The notes under the pieces are model-generated. The model saw only the letters and a program-made list of their open reading frames with translations. It did not search any database and was not told the DNA's origin. From positions 379,574,907-379,638,906 of the forward strand of contig JAVHZZ010000001.1 of assembly GCA_036250195.1 (NCBI GenBank): a stretch of DNA of 64,000 nucleotides, given 5' to 3'. Made by a program: the position numbers and the translations under genes. The first letter of the stretch is position 1. Each line of letters starts with the position of its first letter. Origin of the DNA: Mixophyes australis (Eukaryota; Chordata; Amphibia; Anura; Limnodynastidae). Shown here piece by piece: positions 25,518 through 36,584 of the stretch.

Positions 25518-26277
25518 TAAGTAACTGAATGACCCACTTCAAAGTCAAACAAGTGCTATGTAATATTGATGGCTAATTTATTATTTGACATAATCTCATT
25601 GATAAAGTGTAAAATCCTTGATCACAATTTGCATTTTCACATTGTATACAATGGTTTGTTTCTATTAATTAGTTTAGATGATAAAAATGTAAATAAATAA
25701 TAATATAAAGTATGTATATTCTGATTCACATGCACATATGCTTATGTTATCTGCACTTTGGCTAATTATTAAATAACATATTTTACAACATTTAAACCCA
25801 TTGATATATTTTTACCTCCCCTTTGGCCTGAAAGACAAGTTCTGTGAACTCCACTGTCCTGCAAAAGGGACTGATGGTGGGACCTCTCACCTTGCATGCA
25901 GATAATGTTACCCTGCATAGAAATCTAATAAGTCTAGGGTATCGGATGAATAGATAATGACATACATTAGGTCCCCAAGAAGAGAGACGTCAAGCATCCT
26001 CAGGTAATCAACAATAAAATGTGTTGAAATTTAAATACAATTATATTACATGCTCAAGAATTCTTATGTAATTTGCGTCCTTAGATATTTTTCAACCCAG
26101 CTTCTCAAGGTGCTTATACAAAAATAGGAGTAAGTTCAGTGAAACAGATAAATTCAAAAGTTCAAATTGTGTCCAAAAAATGTATTATTTACAGCTATAT
26201 AACCTATATTTAAAAAGTAATAATTTATATTTTGTGATAATGTCTAATCTTATCATTGTTCCTTAAAAATAAGTATA
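25518..26277. other. AT-rich non-coding stretch
   Basis: It could contain the intron or later exons of the relic at 25296-25517, but nothing recognisable is seen. Confidence 0.35.
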
Positions 26278-26515
26278 CATATTCAATTTATCTTATCATG
26301 TGTGGATTCATCCAAATATCAGGCGGAATGTTGACAAAGTCACAATAGTAACATATACTTGTAAGTGATTCAGAACAATCGATCCCGTTCAATCCTACAG
26401 GGAATATTACTGATGGATTAATGAATCTTAGACTAGCAAAACCAAATTCTTAACTGGAGTAGGTAGATGAAATTGAACAAGGGGATGGCAATCTGTACCG
26501 TGCAGAGTTGAATAA
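26278..26515 (-). repeat. Left inverted copy of the Penelope element end
   Basis: The reverse complement of this segment aligns along nearly its full length with 29947-30173. Shared blocks include TTTATTCAACTCTGCAC, TTCAATTTCATCTACCTACT, CCAGTTAAGAATTTGG and CACACATGATAAGATAAATT. Identity looks about 85%, with a roughly 11-base insertion here near 26308-26320. Similarity stops abruptly at both edges. Confidence 0.85.
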
Positions 26516-26850
26516 AGTCTCTTACCAGCTTCCTGGATTAGCGGTAAGCCGTCAGTCCTGTACCTTCACAATGTTTCTTATGAATTGGAAGTGTTGCCAA
26601 GAATGTTTCCCGCAAATACAATAATGCTTGTGTCCAGCTCCCAATCCTTCATAGACTACATCCACTCATCTGTGTGTCTTTTCCCCAGATCACAGGGGCT
26701 GATTCTGATGTAACTTGGTGCAGCCTGACAAGAATATTGGAACATCTCTCCTAATTGTCCAGATTAAAATTCAACAAAGCCCGATATCTACTTGACTATA
26801 GATATATGTGGTAATCACAGCAAGAAATAAGATTGTTAAAGTACCAAACT

Positions 26851-26884
26851 GACGCGTTTCATTGCCAGCAGGCAATTTCATCAG
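26851..26884 (-). ncRNA. Hammerhead-ribozyme-like motif
   Basis: On the minus strand CTGATGA (26884-26878) is followed after one or two A residues by ATTGCC, loop TGCT, GGCAAT, then GAAAC (26860-26856) and GCGTC. This is the order of a hammerhead core: CUGAUGA, a closed stem II, GAAA, a very short stem III and a cleavage triplet ending in C. Hammerhead motifs with minimal stem III are known in Penelope-like elements. One unpaired A next to CUGAUGA and only two obvious stem I pairs make activity uncertain. Confidence 0.4.
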
Positions 26885-27689
26885 AGATGTCGTTCAGATT
26901 CTTCTTAGAGGTCCTTTTTTATAGTTCAACTTAATTTAATTAAAACAACTTACACCTGTTGTTAATTTATCCATATGTCCGCAGTGCACAAATACTTCAA
27001 AAACTGGTCTACATACCTATATAGTCTAAGGAGAACAACAAATATGTTCCCAAAGTAATTCAAATTCTCTATAACTTTGATTGTATTTATAAGAAACTTT
27101 TATCAAACCAGTAATAAATATATTCAGACAATACCTATAAAAACTAAAACAGAGAAAATATCTAAAGATCTTATGGGTATCAAAATATCCCAGAGCTAAG
27201 TATAGTCTCTTGCAGCACACTGAATGCCAGTGTATTATTGTAAACAAAATAACTAAAAAGAAAACAAGAAAAACAAACCTGAGAGAAACTAAGATGCTTC
27301 ACATATTCAGATATCATGGCACTACACAAATCTATATAAAGGCAATCTCTCACTAAAAGGTATAATGATCTAAAATACTCATCCAATAATCCGTAATCAG
27401 AAAAAAAACAACAAAACATAGTTTATAAAAATGTCAGTATATATTCTCCTATTTGAACCATTTGATAAGGTAAGTAATAATACACTACTAACAAAAACTC
27501 ACTAATTAAACCAAAAGAAAAATAATAATAAGTTGTCTCATAAAAATATATAAGTGCCATGTGGTTATGTAGTTCTTGAGAGAAACGATCTCTCATGCAA
27601 GAGGAAACTATCTTATATAAATAACTTCTATTGCAGACAGGGGACTAGACAAAAGTTATAACAATATATCCTCAGTGAACAGCCCTAAT

Positions 27690-28060
27690 TTAGACTATTT
27701 CATTGAGAGATTCATTCAGGCCTGTGAGGGACAATGTATTTAGGAGATAGATCCAGAAAACCTCCTGTTTACAAAGGCTCCTGATTTGATCTTCCCCCCT
27801 TGGTGTTGATTTTATAAACTCCAAACCTGCAATAGAAAGACCATCAGGATTACAGTTACGTTTTCTGGTAGTACGACCAACATAGTATAAATTACAGCTC
27901 ACCTAAGCAGATAGATTACAAAAACCGAGTTGCAGTTAATAAAACCTCAAATATTAAATGTCTTATCAATTCCCATAGTCTCCACAGAATATACTTTATT
28001 TTAATATATTTACAAGTAATACACCGTGATCTTCCACATTTAATAGAACCACCAATTTAG
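27690..28060 (-). pseudogene. Penelope zinc motif and GIY-YIG nuclease remnant
   Basis: GIY-YIG nucleases of Penelope-like elements nick target DNA to prime reverse transcription. Minus-strand reading shows CITCKY (about 28035), a relic of the CxxC linker, then FINCNSVFVIYLL (about 27940), then NLYYVGRTTRK (about 27890), corresponding to the GIY..YVG core. This is followed almost at once by RGEDQIRSLCKQEVFWIYLL and NTLSLTGLNESLN, the family's C-terminal block. The middle of the domain, where the catalytic Arg/His helix normally lies, is missing, so an internal deletion of roughly 30-40 codons is inferred. Stops and frameshifts lie upstream. It sits 3' of the RT, as expected. Confidence 0.8.
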
Positions 28061-28169
28061 ATCTACCCCACCAGGGGATGTCATTTCATCTAAAGTATAT
28101 TTCTTTTGGGATCTTTTGACTGGTACTAGTGGTCTCAGAAAACTTGGAGCTAGCATGTTCTTTAAATTG

Positions 28170-28193
<24 letters not shown>
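28170..28193. repeat. Poly-T run inside the Penelope element
   Basis: About 24 T residues (A on the element's coding strand). Confidence 0.9.
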
Positions 28194-28201
<8 letters not shown>

Positions 28202-28695
28202 CTGTTGAGTCCTTTGGTAACAATTATTTTAACACTGGGTCCTGTTTCAGAATTGGATAATTAGAATTAATAATTTTATGTATGGTTGAAGAAGATTTAT
28301 TATACTTAGAAATAAATGCCCATTCAAGATTCCACCATGTTTCTTTCTTCTATTTATTATGTTCACTACTATTGTACTTAATTTGTTGCATCCCATTAGT
28401 ACTAATTTTCAAATCTACCCTATGTTTATGGGGAATCAATAGGGTCCCTCTATCCATCTTTTGCACTTCTTCAAATGTTTGATATACCAAAGATGAAGAA
28501 TATCACCGATCTAAATTTTTTTTTGATATTATATTAGCTTGTTGAACAAAAACCTCATTATTCGAATATATATGACATACCTTATACGATTGCACCTTTG
28601 GAATATTTTTCTTCCATTTATGGTAGTAAGCACTCGAGTAATGTAAATAGTTGTTACCATCCACCTGTTTAAATTACATAGAGGTGGATATCATT

Positions 28696-29720
28696 CCATC
28701 TATGGTTTAAAAGACAGGTCAAGAAATTCCATTTCAGTTCTGTGATATTTGTACGTGAATTTAAGGTGATGATCATTCATATTGAAATAATTCACAAAAG
28801 CCTGTGCAGAATTAGAATGTGATTCACCCCCTTCCAAAAAAAAAAATCGTCTATATAACAGGTATAGAGGACGAGGTTCGCCCAAAACTCGCCAGCCCAC
28901 ATGTGGGACTCCTCAAAATCTCCCACGTATAGATTGGCATAGCTGGGGACGAAGTGCGTCCCCATGGCCATCCCCATAATAATAATTACCCTAAAAAAAA
29001 AAATTATTGTGCAATAAAGTAAAAGAAATGGAATCTATAAGGAACCTCTGGTGTTTGGCTGATAGTCCATCTCCCTGTGCTAGTACATTTTTAATCGCTT
29101 CGATTCCTTTTACATGAGGAATGTTTCTATACAAAGAATCAACGTCCATTGTTAGAAATGCAAATTCTTTATCCTAAGAAACATTTTGAAGAAGGCCCGG
29201 GAGATGTGTAGAATCATGGATATGGGACCTCAGAAGAGTCACCAGAGGTTGTAAATAAATATAAACATAACTCAATAAATTTGCCATGAGTGATCCAACT
29301 CCAGAAATAATAGGGAGCCCTTGGGGGATGTGTAAGTGCATGTGTACTTTGGGAAAATGGTAATAAACAGGTGTAATGGGATGAGAAAAAAATAAAAAAT
29401 CCAATTCATTCCTTGAAATAATTCCCCCAGCCATAGCTAAATCAAGGAGGCCTTTAAATTCCAACTTATAGGACTCACCAGGATTATTCGCTATTTTTTT
29501 TAAAAAAAAACTCACTGTTATCTAGCTGTCTGTAAGCCTCCTTATTGTAATCTACCAGGTCCTGTACTACCCCACCCCCCCACCCACCCCTTGTCTGCGT
29601 TCTTAATAATAATGGAGAGATCATGCTGTAATGCTTTAAGGGCTTCTTTTTCCTGGTCTGATAAATTAGTGAGTTTTTTTCTTGTTTTTATTCATTTTGG
29701 AGCATAGATCTCTAAATTGT
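28696..29720 (-). pseudogene. Penelope-type reverse transcriptase, broken
   Basis: On the minus strand LSDQEKEALKALQHDLSIII, then KNADKG and DYNKEAYRQLDNS (about 29670-29520) match the N-terminal RT region. A 113-codon frame (29515-29174) carries HPITPVYYHFPKVHMHL and GLPIISGVGSLMANL, the conserved Penelope fingers and palm motifs. MGTHFVPSYANLYVG and the YIDD catalytic box (about 28860) follow, the latter in the frame ending near 28792. After a frameshift come HHLKFTYKY and MEFLDLSF (about 28770-28705). Frameshifts near 29520 and 28850 separate these pieces. A long C-run at 29573-29588 lies within the coding region and probably contributed to slippage. Identification is firm; activity is lost. 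Confidence 0.85.
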
Positions 29721-29946
29721 TCCATAGTGACCTTATAAAAACAATTCATCTGTGTACTTTTCATTTGTACTGGGAAAAATTCAGATTTTAATTTAAACTT
29801 TGACCCAGTAGGGGTATTTAGTTGATTGATGTCAAAAATTACAGTGGGTCACCATCATCATGGTTGGTTTGTGACCATAATTCCTCTAAATTGGATAATG
29901 CCTGGACTTCTTGTTCCGTATCTAAGATGATAGGCTGGAATGTTGA

Positions 29947-30173
29947 GTTTATTCAACTCTGCACCATACGGATTGCCATGAACTTGTTCAATTTCATCTA
30001 CCTACTCCAGTTAAGAATTTGGTTTTGCTAGTCCAGGACTCTTTATTCCGTCAGTAATATTCCCCGTAGGATAGAATGGGATCGACTGTTCTGAATCACT
30101 TACCAGCATATATTACAATTGTGACTCTCTGAACATTCCATCTGATCCACACATGATAAGATAAATTGAATAT
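29947..30173 (+). repeat. Right inverted copy of the Penelope element end
   Basis: Partner of 26278-26515. It lies at the element's 5' end and runs into the N-terminal coding region, so the left copy is an inverted duplicate of the 5' end attached beyond the 3' end. Confidence 0.85.
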
Positions 30174-31327
30174 ATAGGTGCACCTATTGAATCACTTTTT
30201 CTGCTGTTTTATATTTTAAGGTACAAGTGGTTCTTTCATCTGTTGCGTTTTTTTGATTAATAGATTCACAGCATTATGTGAGGTTATGTATTGTTTTTAA
30301 CAAATAAATATTATTTATTGAGATTTTCCACAGTGTACAAGTAATTCATTAGTGGCCTGAGTTACCTTTGCAATTTTTTGTTTTTATATTTTATTATTTT
30401 GAGGATGCAGACCTCACACATTGGTATCTCATAACCACTGCCATATCTAGCGCCAAAGGGAACAATTTTTCTTTTAAAAAATTACATTAGCAGCATTTTG
30501 CTTACAAGTTGAAAATGAAGAGGAGACACATCTACATACCCTAGATGTTGTAAGAGCAATCTCCATGTATCTACATAGAACAAAGAAACTGAAAAAAAGT
30601 GATCACCAGAAAATATTTACTAAGAGGCGCAACTGTATTAAAGATCAAAATCACCTCTTTCAAACACTCATAAATCTATGCCAATACCACACATAATGGA
30701 GAGATCAAAGCTTTTTAATGCCTCACCCGTCCCTGGACTCTTTTTATTTTCTGTAATGTAGAGTTCTTATTGTTTGTTGGTCACAAGTAATCAATATTTG
30801 GCAATCGGTATATCAAACAGACAATCAAAATGACACAACTTTAAAAAGCTGTAGAAAACAGAGTCTCTCATGAAGATTGTATGCGGATTATTGCATGGCA
30901 ATAATCCGTCTCAAATGTCTTTATATGAAATAACATAAGTTTCCCTCCTACTTCCCTTGATGCTCTCCGGAAAGGAGGAAATCTTCTACCAAATCTCTCC
31001 AGATCATCACAGGAAAAAAATAAAAAATAAATAATAAATAAGGGCAATATAAGATATAATTCATAACACACATAAAATACCTGAATAATAGACCCTCTAA
31101 GAACCAGTGTAGGAAAAATAGAGAGATCTGTAAGGATATAAATCACGCCACCACTTGATAATCACTTGTACCAAATGTACTAAAAATATAATAAAAATCG
31201 GGGTTCTTGCCCCTTTCCATGTGCTTACAATATATATAATAAGAGCTTGCGTGACTGTGTGTTCAACCAGCTTCTAATCTCATCAGTCAGATGTTGTTCA
31301 GCTGGACCCCGATCACAGTGTTCATGT
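30174..31327. other. AT-rich non-coding stretch
   Basis: No gene recognised. The 92-codon minus-strand frame at 30868-31146 has no identifiable motif. Confidence 0.4.
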
Positions 31328-31414
31328 GGTTCATATGCAAAACTCAATCATACCAACATGTTTTAAAATGGTAATACACTAGACGTTGGTACGATTGTGT
31401 TTTGCATATGAACC
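31328..31414. repeat. 30-bp inverted repeat with 27-base loop
   Basis: Arms 31328-31357 and 31385-31414 are complementary at 28 of 30 positions, starting with GGTTCATATGCAAAAC. No matching terminal elements surround it, so it could be a tiny foldback unit or a relic of paired transposon ends. Confidence 0.75.
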
Positions 31415-33487
31415 AGGAATAATCACAACAAGTTCACTTGGGTTGTCTAAAAATGATTAAAATCCGTCTTTAATTATACCTCCCATTCACTTTTAATTCT
31501 CTTATACCGCTGCTACCAAGATTTGTTTCCAAAGCTAACACTTTGCGAAAGTTCTTCAGTTCACCCTAACTTAAATTCCACTATAATCAAAACCCTGGTG
31601 CCGTAGGAAACAGAAATATAGATTATATCCTCAATAGTATAGTTGACTTCAAGGAAAATGACAATTGATAACCGTTTTTCATGGATTTTAAACACACCCT
31701 TTCACCCCTCTACTCCCTTCCTTGTGAGGTCACTAGAAAGGGTAATGCGTAATCAACTTTATGACCTGTATTCATAAAATCACTTCTTAGTAAGGAATTC
31801 TATAACTACGATATCTGTCCTCAGCAACATACCAAACACATAAAATTACATTTGCAAAGCAGATCATAATTTTCTGCACATTTACATATTAAACTTGAAA
31901 ATATTTGGCATATTATTTGGGGCAATGAGTAATTTTTATAATTTCCTATTCACTAGGAAGCTGATATCTAAATTTGACATATGACATTGGCCTACTTGCA
32001 CTGAATAAAAATAAATGCAAAGATCTGTGCAAGTGGAAATAATTTATTTTATGTATACATTTCCTATATGAAACATAAGGACCGAAAGAGACTACACTAG
32101 GTCTTAGCATTTGCTGTGTCATAACACTTTATTTTACTGGTTGACTTACTCTGCATTATAATATATCTATGTAAAAAACTCCTTGACGACAGGACATTGG
32201 CAACAGCAGGGTGCTAGAAGAGAGCAAATGGCCACGGGAGATTGTCAGCATGGTTAGATAAACCCCTTAATTTACTCCACACAGTGAGTTCACATGTTAA
32301 AACATGTCACATTTGGGTGAGTAATGATTTATACATGTTATATTCTATTTTTTTAACTTGTTATTAGGCCATACTCATGATATAGGGGGGAGTGTCAGAT
32401 GCATTGTGATGTCATCGCACATGATGCTACTAGCACTGTCCTTCGACAGTGGAGCATGTAAACACTCACTGTCCACTGCTTTGTAAATGGTATTTCCTTT
32501 CCTTCTTGGAATCCTGTGTGCCACATGCCTTTAGTGGGGAAGATGGTAAAATATTTATAAGAGTGAGGGACGCCGGCACTTTAGTTTTTTACATGTGTCA
32601 CTTATCTGAAGCTTTTTTCTGCACTGTTTGGAGTTGACCTAAAAATGCGCCCACTGCTAGTGCTCGAAATGGGGAGGAATGTGCCACTACAACATTCCAG
32701 CACTACCCCCCACTTCCTTGTAAGAGCATAAGCAGGTAAAGGATTACCTCCTTTGTGGAGTGGTTGGATGATACGAGGGGAAGGGGGGAGGGGAGGTGCA
32801 GAAAGTATGGGCATCACTTTATTGCATTTAAAACTACTACTCAATCCTGGAATGTCTATGCACAGGCTAAAAGGTGAAGTCTATTTTGTATGGGCATTGC
32901 AGTGGTGATGAAGCTATTACTTCCGAATGTAGACACTGTATCACACGTCTATACAGGGAATATGTGCTCAGTGCCCTAGAGTGCAAGGAATTTGTTTTTC
33001 CTGAGCTTCCTAGTAGAGTGACAATGATGAACCTGCTCTGACAAACCTTTCCTAGAACTAACAGTGACCCAATGGAAGACACATTACAAATGTTGGCCCT
33101 TTTACTTTTCACCATAATACTCCAGGCTCCTGCACCTTTAGAACAGCCAAAAAAACAACAGAATGTATCAAACTGAATTATACCAGTTGACTACTGCCTA
33201 TTGCAACAATGCAAGTGCTTAGAGATACCTGCAGAAAAGGAAATAATCCAACACTTGTAAAAGTAGCGGTTCTACAGATCTTTAACTTTGAGAAAGCAGG
33301 TGGGAGGAAAGGTAATGGCCCATTGGCCTCAGAAATTGGCCTCTATAGATGACACCACCTGGAAGTGCAGATCCATGCACTTTCTGTATATAAACTGGCA
33401 CAGTTGTGCAAAAATAGGTGCACATCTCAAAATGCATACAGTCTCCGAAACAATCAGTGTTTAAAATAATATATACACTATACATAT
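31415..33487. other. Non-coding stretch upstream of the LTR retrotransposon
   Basis: Short open frames near 32.5-33.1 kb show no motif I recognise. Confidence 0.4.
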
Positions 33488-33968
33488 TGTAACAAAGGGA
33501 GGCATTTATCTGACAAGATGCAGAGAAAACATACAAGCAGAATAAAACATTGGCGCAGTTATGCACCTAGATTGAGGTTAAACCAGGTAAAGACTTATGT
33601 GTAGTTTAAAGTTTGGTTAACTTACATGATTAGAAAGCTCCTTCCTCTCAGCAAACAGACAGGGTGTGTCTGTTTGTGCAAACAGAGCCAGTGATAGGCG
33701 TTTCCTCTTAAAGAGAAGCTGGGTGTGTCACCTGTCCATCAATCTAAGGCTGGAGGAGTATCAGGTATAAAAGCTTGTTTGTATCATTTGTTCAGGGAGA
33801 CCAACGCTGGGGGAGCTGGCTGGTCTTTTGAGAGATTGTCTATGTCTAGCTAGCGTTTAGGGTCTCCATATTTTCTGTGAAATTCATATGGTGTCAAATA
33901 CATTTTAAACCATCCTGACAATAAAGCTGCATAAAAAGAAGAAGTTGTTCGCGTGTGCTTCAGCAGTA
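33488..33968 (+). repeat. 5' LTR
   Basis: It starts TGTAACAAAGGGAGG and ends near CTTCAGCAGTA. Probable core promoter GGTATAAAAGC at about 33763-33773, and a polyadenylation signal AATAAA at about 33921. Compared with the 3' LTR there are about 16 substitutions plus two small indels, one being an extra ACAGACAGGGTG-like stretch near 33656. The 3' edge is uncertain by a few bases because no canonical CA terminus is shared. Confidence 0.9.
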
Positions 33969-33969
33969 G

Positions 33970-33987
33970 TGGGCGCAGGAGTGGGAT
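33970..33987 (+). promoter_or_regulatory. Candidate primer-binding site, tRNA-Leu
   Basis: TGGGCGCAGGAGTGGGAT lies one base after the 5' LTR. It is complementary at 15 of 18 positions to the 3' end of vertebrate tRNA-Leu(CAG), the mismatches being positions 4-6. A primer site here is expected for minus-strand DNA synthesis. The tRNA end was recalled, not searched. Confidence 0.5.
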
Positions 33988-34033
33988 AGTCCGGGAAGCA
34001 AGTTTCCACTACCCAACCCGCACAGACGTCAAC

Positions 34034-34900
34034 ATGGAGGAAGAACTGAGAATCCTCGTGAATGTGGCCGCTGCGCAGCAAGAGAAGCAAGCTCAGATGC
34101 TACGAGTCGCCGAGGCACAGGTGGAAAACACAAGGCTCTTAAGAGAAGAGTTAAGCCAGGTGAGGCATGACAGAAATGAACCACCTGGTCCGGTTCTGCA
34201 GAAAATGTCACCAGCTGATGACGTAAAAGCATATCTGGTGTCTTTTGTGAGATTTGCAAAAAAGGGCAAAATAGCTTCCTAAAGATTGGGCTGAGAGACT
34301 GGCGCTATATCTGACTGGGGAAGCTCAGCAAGCTTATATGGATCTAGATGAGGACCGAGAATCTAATTATTTGTGTCTAAAGTCTGAGATATTGGCTCGC
34401 ATTGGGGTTTCCGGGCCGGGCCGAGCCCAGCGCTATCACCAATGGCGCTATGATAAAGAAAAACCAGTCAGAGCGCAAGTGGCTGAGATTTCTAAAATTT
34501 TAAAGAAATGGCTGCAACCTGAGGAGAATTCGCCTTCTCGGATTATTGAAGTTCTGGCGATAGACCACTGCATCCGGGGGCTGAACGCGATTTGCAAAGG
34601 TGGGTGCTGCAATCAGACACACAAACTTGTGAAGAGCTTGCCACAGTGGTAGAAAGGTTTTGTGCACTACAGCAAATGACTAAAGAACCTGCATTCATGC
34701 CAAAGCCGCTGCCACGCCGAAAGCCAAGTTTGACAATCCTTGCTACAGGGCCGAATGGAAAAACTGCTACGGACAGAGGGCCAGGTGCAATGCTGTCTAA
34801 TCTGAAGTGTTTCGAATGTGGTGAGCCAGACCACTTTAAGGCAGAGTGTCCTAAACCACAGGAACTCATGGACTGTTCCGTGGCACATATTGGGCCTGCT
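34034..34900 (+). pseudogene. gag: gag remnant: coiled coil, SCAN-like capsid, CCHC knuckle
   Basis: The best start is the ATG at 34034, 65 bases after the LTR. It opens a Glu/Gln-rich helical leader (about residues 1-45) likely to form a coiled coil. The frame breaks near 34280. The next frame (34338-34652) carries RAQRYHQWRYDKEKPVRAQV, WLQPEENSPSRIIEVLAI and DHCIRGL, the helix pattern of a SCAN domain; after another shift near 34600 this continues as CEELATVVERFC. SCAN domains of vertebrate zinc-finger proteins are thought to derive from Gmr1-like capsid. A nucleic-acid-binding knuckle CFECGEPDHFKAEC (CX2CX4HX4C) lies at 34808-34849. The product would assemble the particle and bind RNA, but this copy cannot encode it intact. 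Confidence 0.8.
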
Positions 34901-34929
34901 TTTCCAAGCTGTTTTACCATGAGTCCCGC

Positions 34930-35225
34930 ATCAGGAAGTCCTTCTTTGTTCCGGGTGACTGTGCTAATCTACCAAAACCTTGTTCTGGCCTTGGTTGACT
35001 CGGGGAATGAACTCTCCTTGGTTTCCAGCTCTGCCTTACCCGAAACCATAACTTCTCGGTTGCCCAAGGTGCAGGTTCTTTGCGTACATGGCACGACAGA
35101 GGAGTATGAAAGAACAATACTACCAGTCACACTCAAAGACAAAACCACTATGGTGGTAGCTGCCATAGCACCTAAACTCCCATATCCACTCATTTTGGGG
35201 CGAGACTTCCCACTGTTTAATGAGG
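34930..35225 (+). pseudogene. pro: Retroviral-type aspartic protease domain
   Basis: In the same open frame as the CCHC knuckle (34592-35911), LVLALVDSGNELSLVSSSAL carries the catalytic DSG (34997-35005). PLILGRDFPLF near 35190-35222 matches the conserved hydrophobic-G-R-D block at the domain end. The domain is uninterrupted, about 95 residues, normal for the family. It would process the polyprotein. About 400 bases of proline-rich linker without recognisable motifs separate it from integrase. Confidence 0.85.
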
Positions 35226-35639
35226 TCTTCGGTGAGCGGATCCGGCCGGACATGCCGGCAACTGATGCGACGGTCGGAAGCCCGGTCTTAAAGGAACCGC
35301 CTAAGAATCCACAACATCCGGACATCGATCTTTGGGAACCGCCAAACCGGAATACCATCCTGGGAGTCACAGCGGGAGTTCCACAAAAGCATCCACCTGC
35401 GGGGAAACATGGACAGTCCAAACTAGCACTGGTTGGTGATGTCGCAGATGAGCCCACCCCGCCTGTCAGTGAGGATACGGACTGGTCCGCAATACCAATT
35501 TTGTTTCCTCTGCAGGACTTTGCACGGGACCAACTTAATGATGCCGCTTTGGAACATGCCTTTAAAAGTGTGACTGAGGTAAATGGGGTAGCGAAAGCCG
35601 CCCAGCCTGCAGAAGGTATACCATATTTTATTGTTAAAA

Positions 35640-36584
35640 ATAATTTCCTGTATAGACTTGCTATTGTACAGGGGGAAAAAGTAGAACAATTAATGGTTCC
35701 TCAGGTACATGTACCCCTAGTGTTAAAAGCAGCGCACACACATGTCTGTGGGAGACACCTAGGGGAGGATAAAACACGGGAACGAGTTCTGCTTAGGTTT
35801 TACTGGCCCGGGGTACATATGGCAGTGAAAAAGTATTGCCGTCCTGTCCCATTTGTCAGAGAACCTGTCCCAAACCCATGTACAGGGCACCTCTCATTCC
35901 AATACCAATAGTACAAGTTCTTTTTCAACGGATAGCCATGGACCTTGTGGGCCACTGGAAAAATCTGCACGTGGGCACCAATATATACTAGTGGTGCTTG
36001 ACTATTCAACCAGGTATCCAGAGGCAATTCCCCTACGAAACATAAAGTCCAGCACCATAGCTAGAGAACTTGTATTGATGTTTATACGCTCTGGAATACC
36101 CAAAGAAATTCTCACAGATGAGGGTACTCCATTCATGCCTAAACTGATGAAGGACATGTGTCAGTTGCTAGGGGTTACTGCGCTTCATACCTCCGTTCAC
36201 CATCCACAAACAGATGGCTTGGTGGAACGCTTTAACCGCACATTAAAGCACATGCTCAGGAAAGCAGTGGCTCAAGAGAAAAAAGATTGGGACACTCTTA
36301 TTCCCTATTTGATATTTGCCATCCGTGAGGTACCTCAAACTTCAACAGGGTTTAGTCCCTTTGAGTTATTGTTTGGGAGACAGCCCAGGGGTATCTTGGA
36401 TATGTTAAAAGAAGGGTGGGAGCAGCAAGGTCCCAGGGAGCCAAATCTGGTACAATTTTTGTCCCAAATGTATGAGAGGCTAGAAAAGATAGGGCCTATT
36501 GTTCAGCAACATGTAAAAGAGGCTCAGGAACGACAGAAGAAAAGCTATGACAAAAGTGCTGTTGTTCGATCTTTTAAGCCTGTG
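35640..36584 (+). pseudogene. int: Integrase, placed upstream of RT; frameshifted
   Basis: Integrase inserts the cDNA into the genome. The N-terminal HHCC zinc module is seen as HTHVCGRHLGEDKTRERV and FYWPGVHMAVKKYC (about 35730-35840). A frameshift at about 35842 interrupts the CxxC. The catalytic core starts with AMDLVG (Asp at about 35941), shifts frame at about 35950, then continues openly (to 36662) with VVLDYSTRYPEAIPL, ILTDEGTPFMPKL (second Asp) and HHPQTDGLVERFNRTLKH (Glu), so the D,D,E residues are present. The C-terminus ends at SFKPVD, the start of a GPY-like region, where it is fused to truncated RT. Its position before RT is the diagnostic oddity. Confidence 0.9.

Larger units (their letters stand above)
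26278..30173 (-). mobile_element. Penelope-like retroelement, decayed, in inverted terminal repeats
   Basis: The minus strand carries, in order, an N-terminal RT-linked region, a Penelope-type reverse transcriptase, a CxxC zinc remnant and a GIY-YIG endonuclease remnant, then a long 3' region. The ends (26278-26515 and 29947-30173) are inverted copies of each other. Penelope-like elements are known to use an RT linked to a GIY-YIG nuclease and to be flanked by repeats that may lie in direct or inverted orientation, so the layout fits. A conserved GACGCGTTTC block with a nearby CATCAG lies at 26851-26884. Frameshifts, stops and a deletion in the nuclease make it inactive. No target-site duplication is evident. 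Confidence 0.8.

Noticed and set aside
34543..35457. Minus-strand frames of 60-160 codons opposite the gypsy element
   Set aside because: Shadows of the plus-strand gag/protease coding sequence with no motif of their own.
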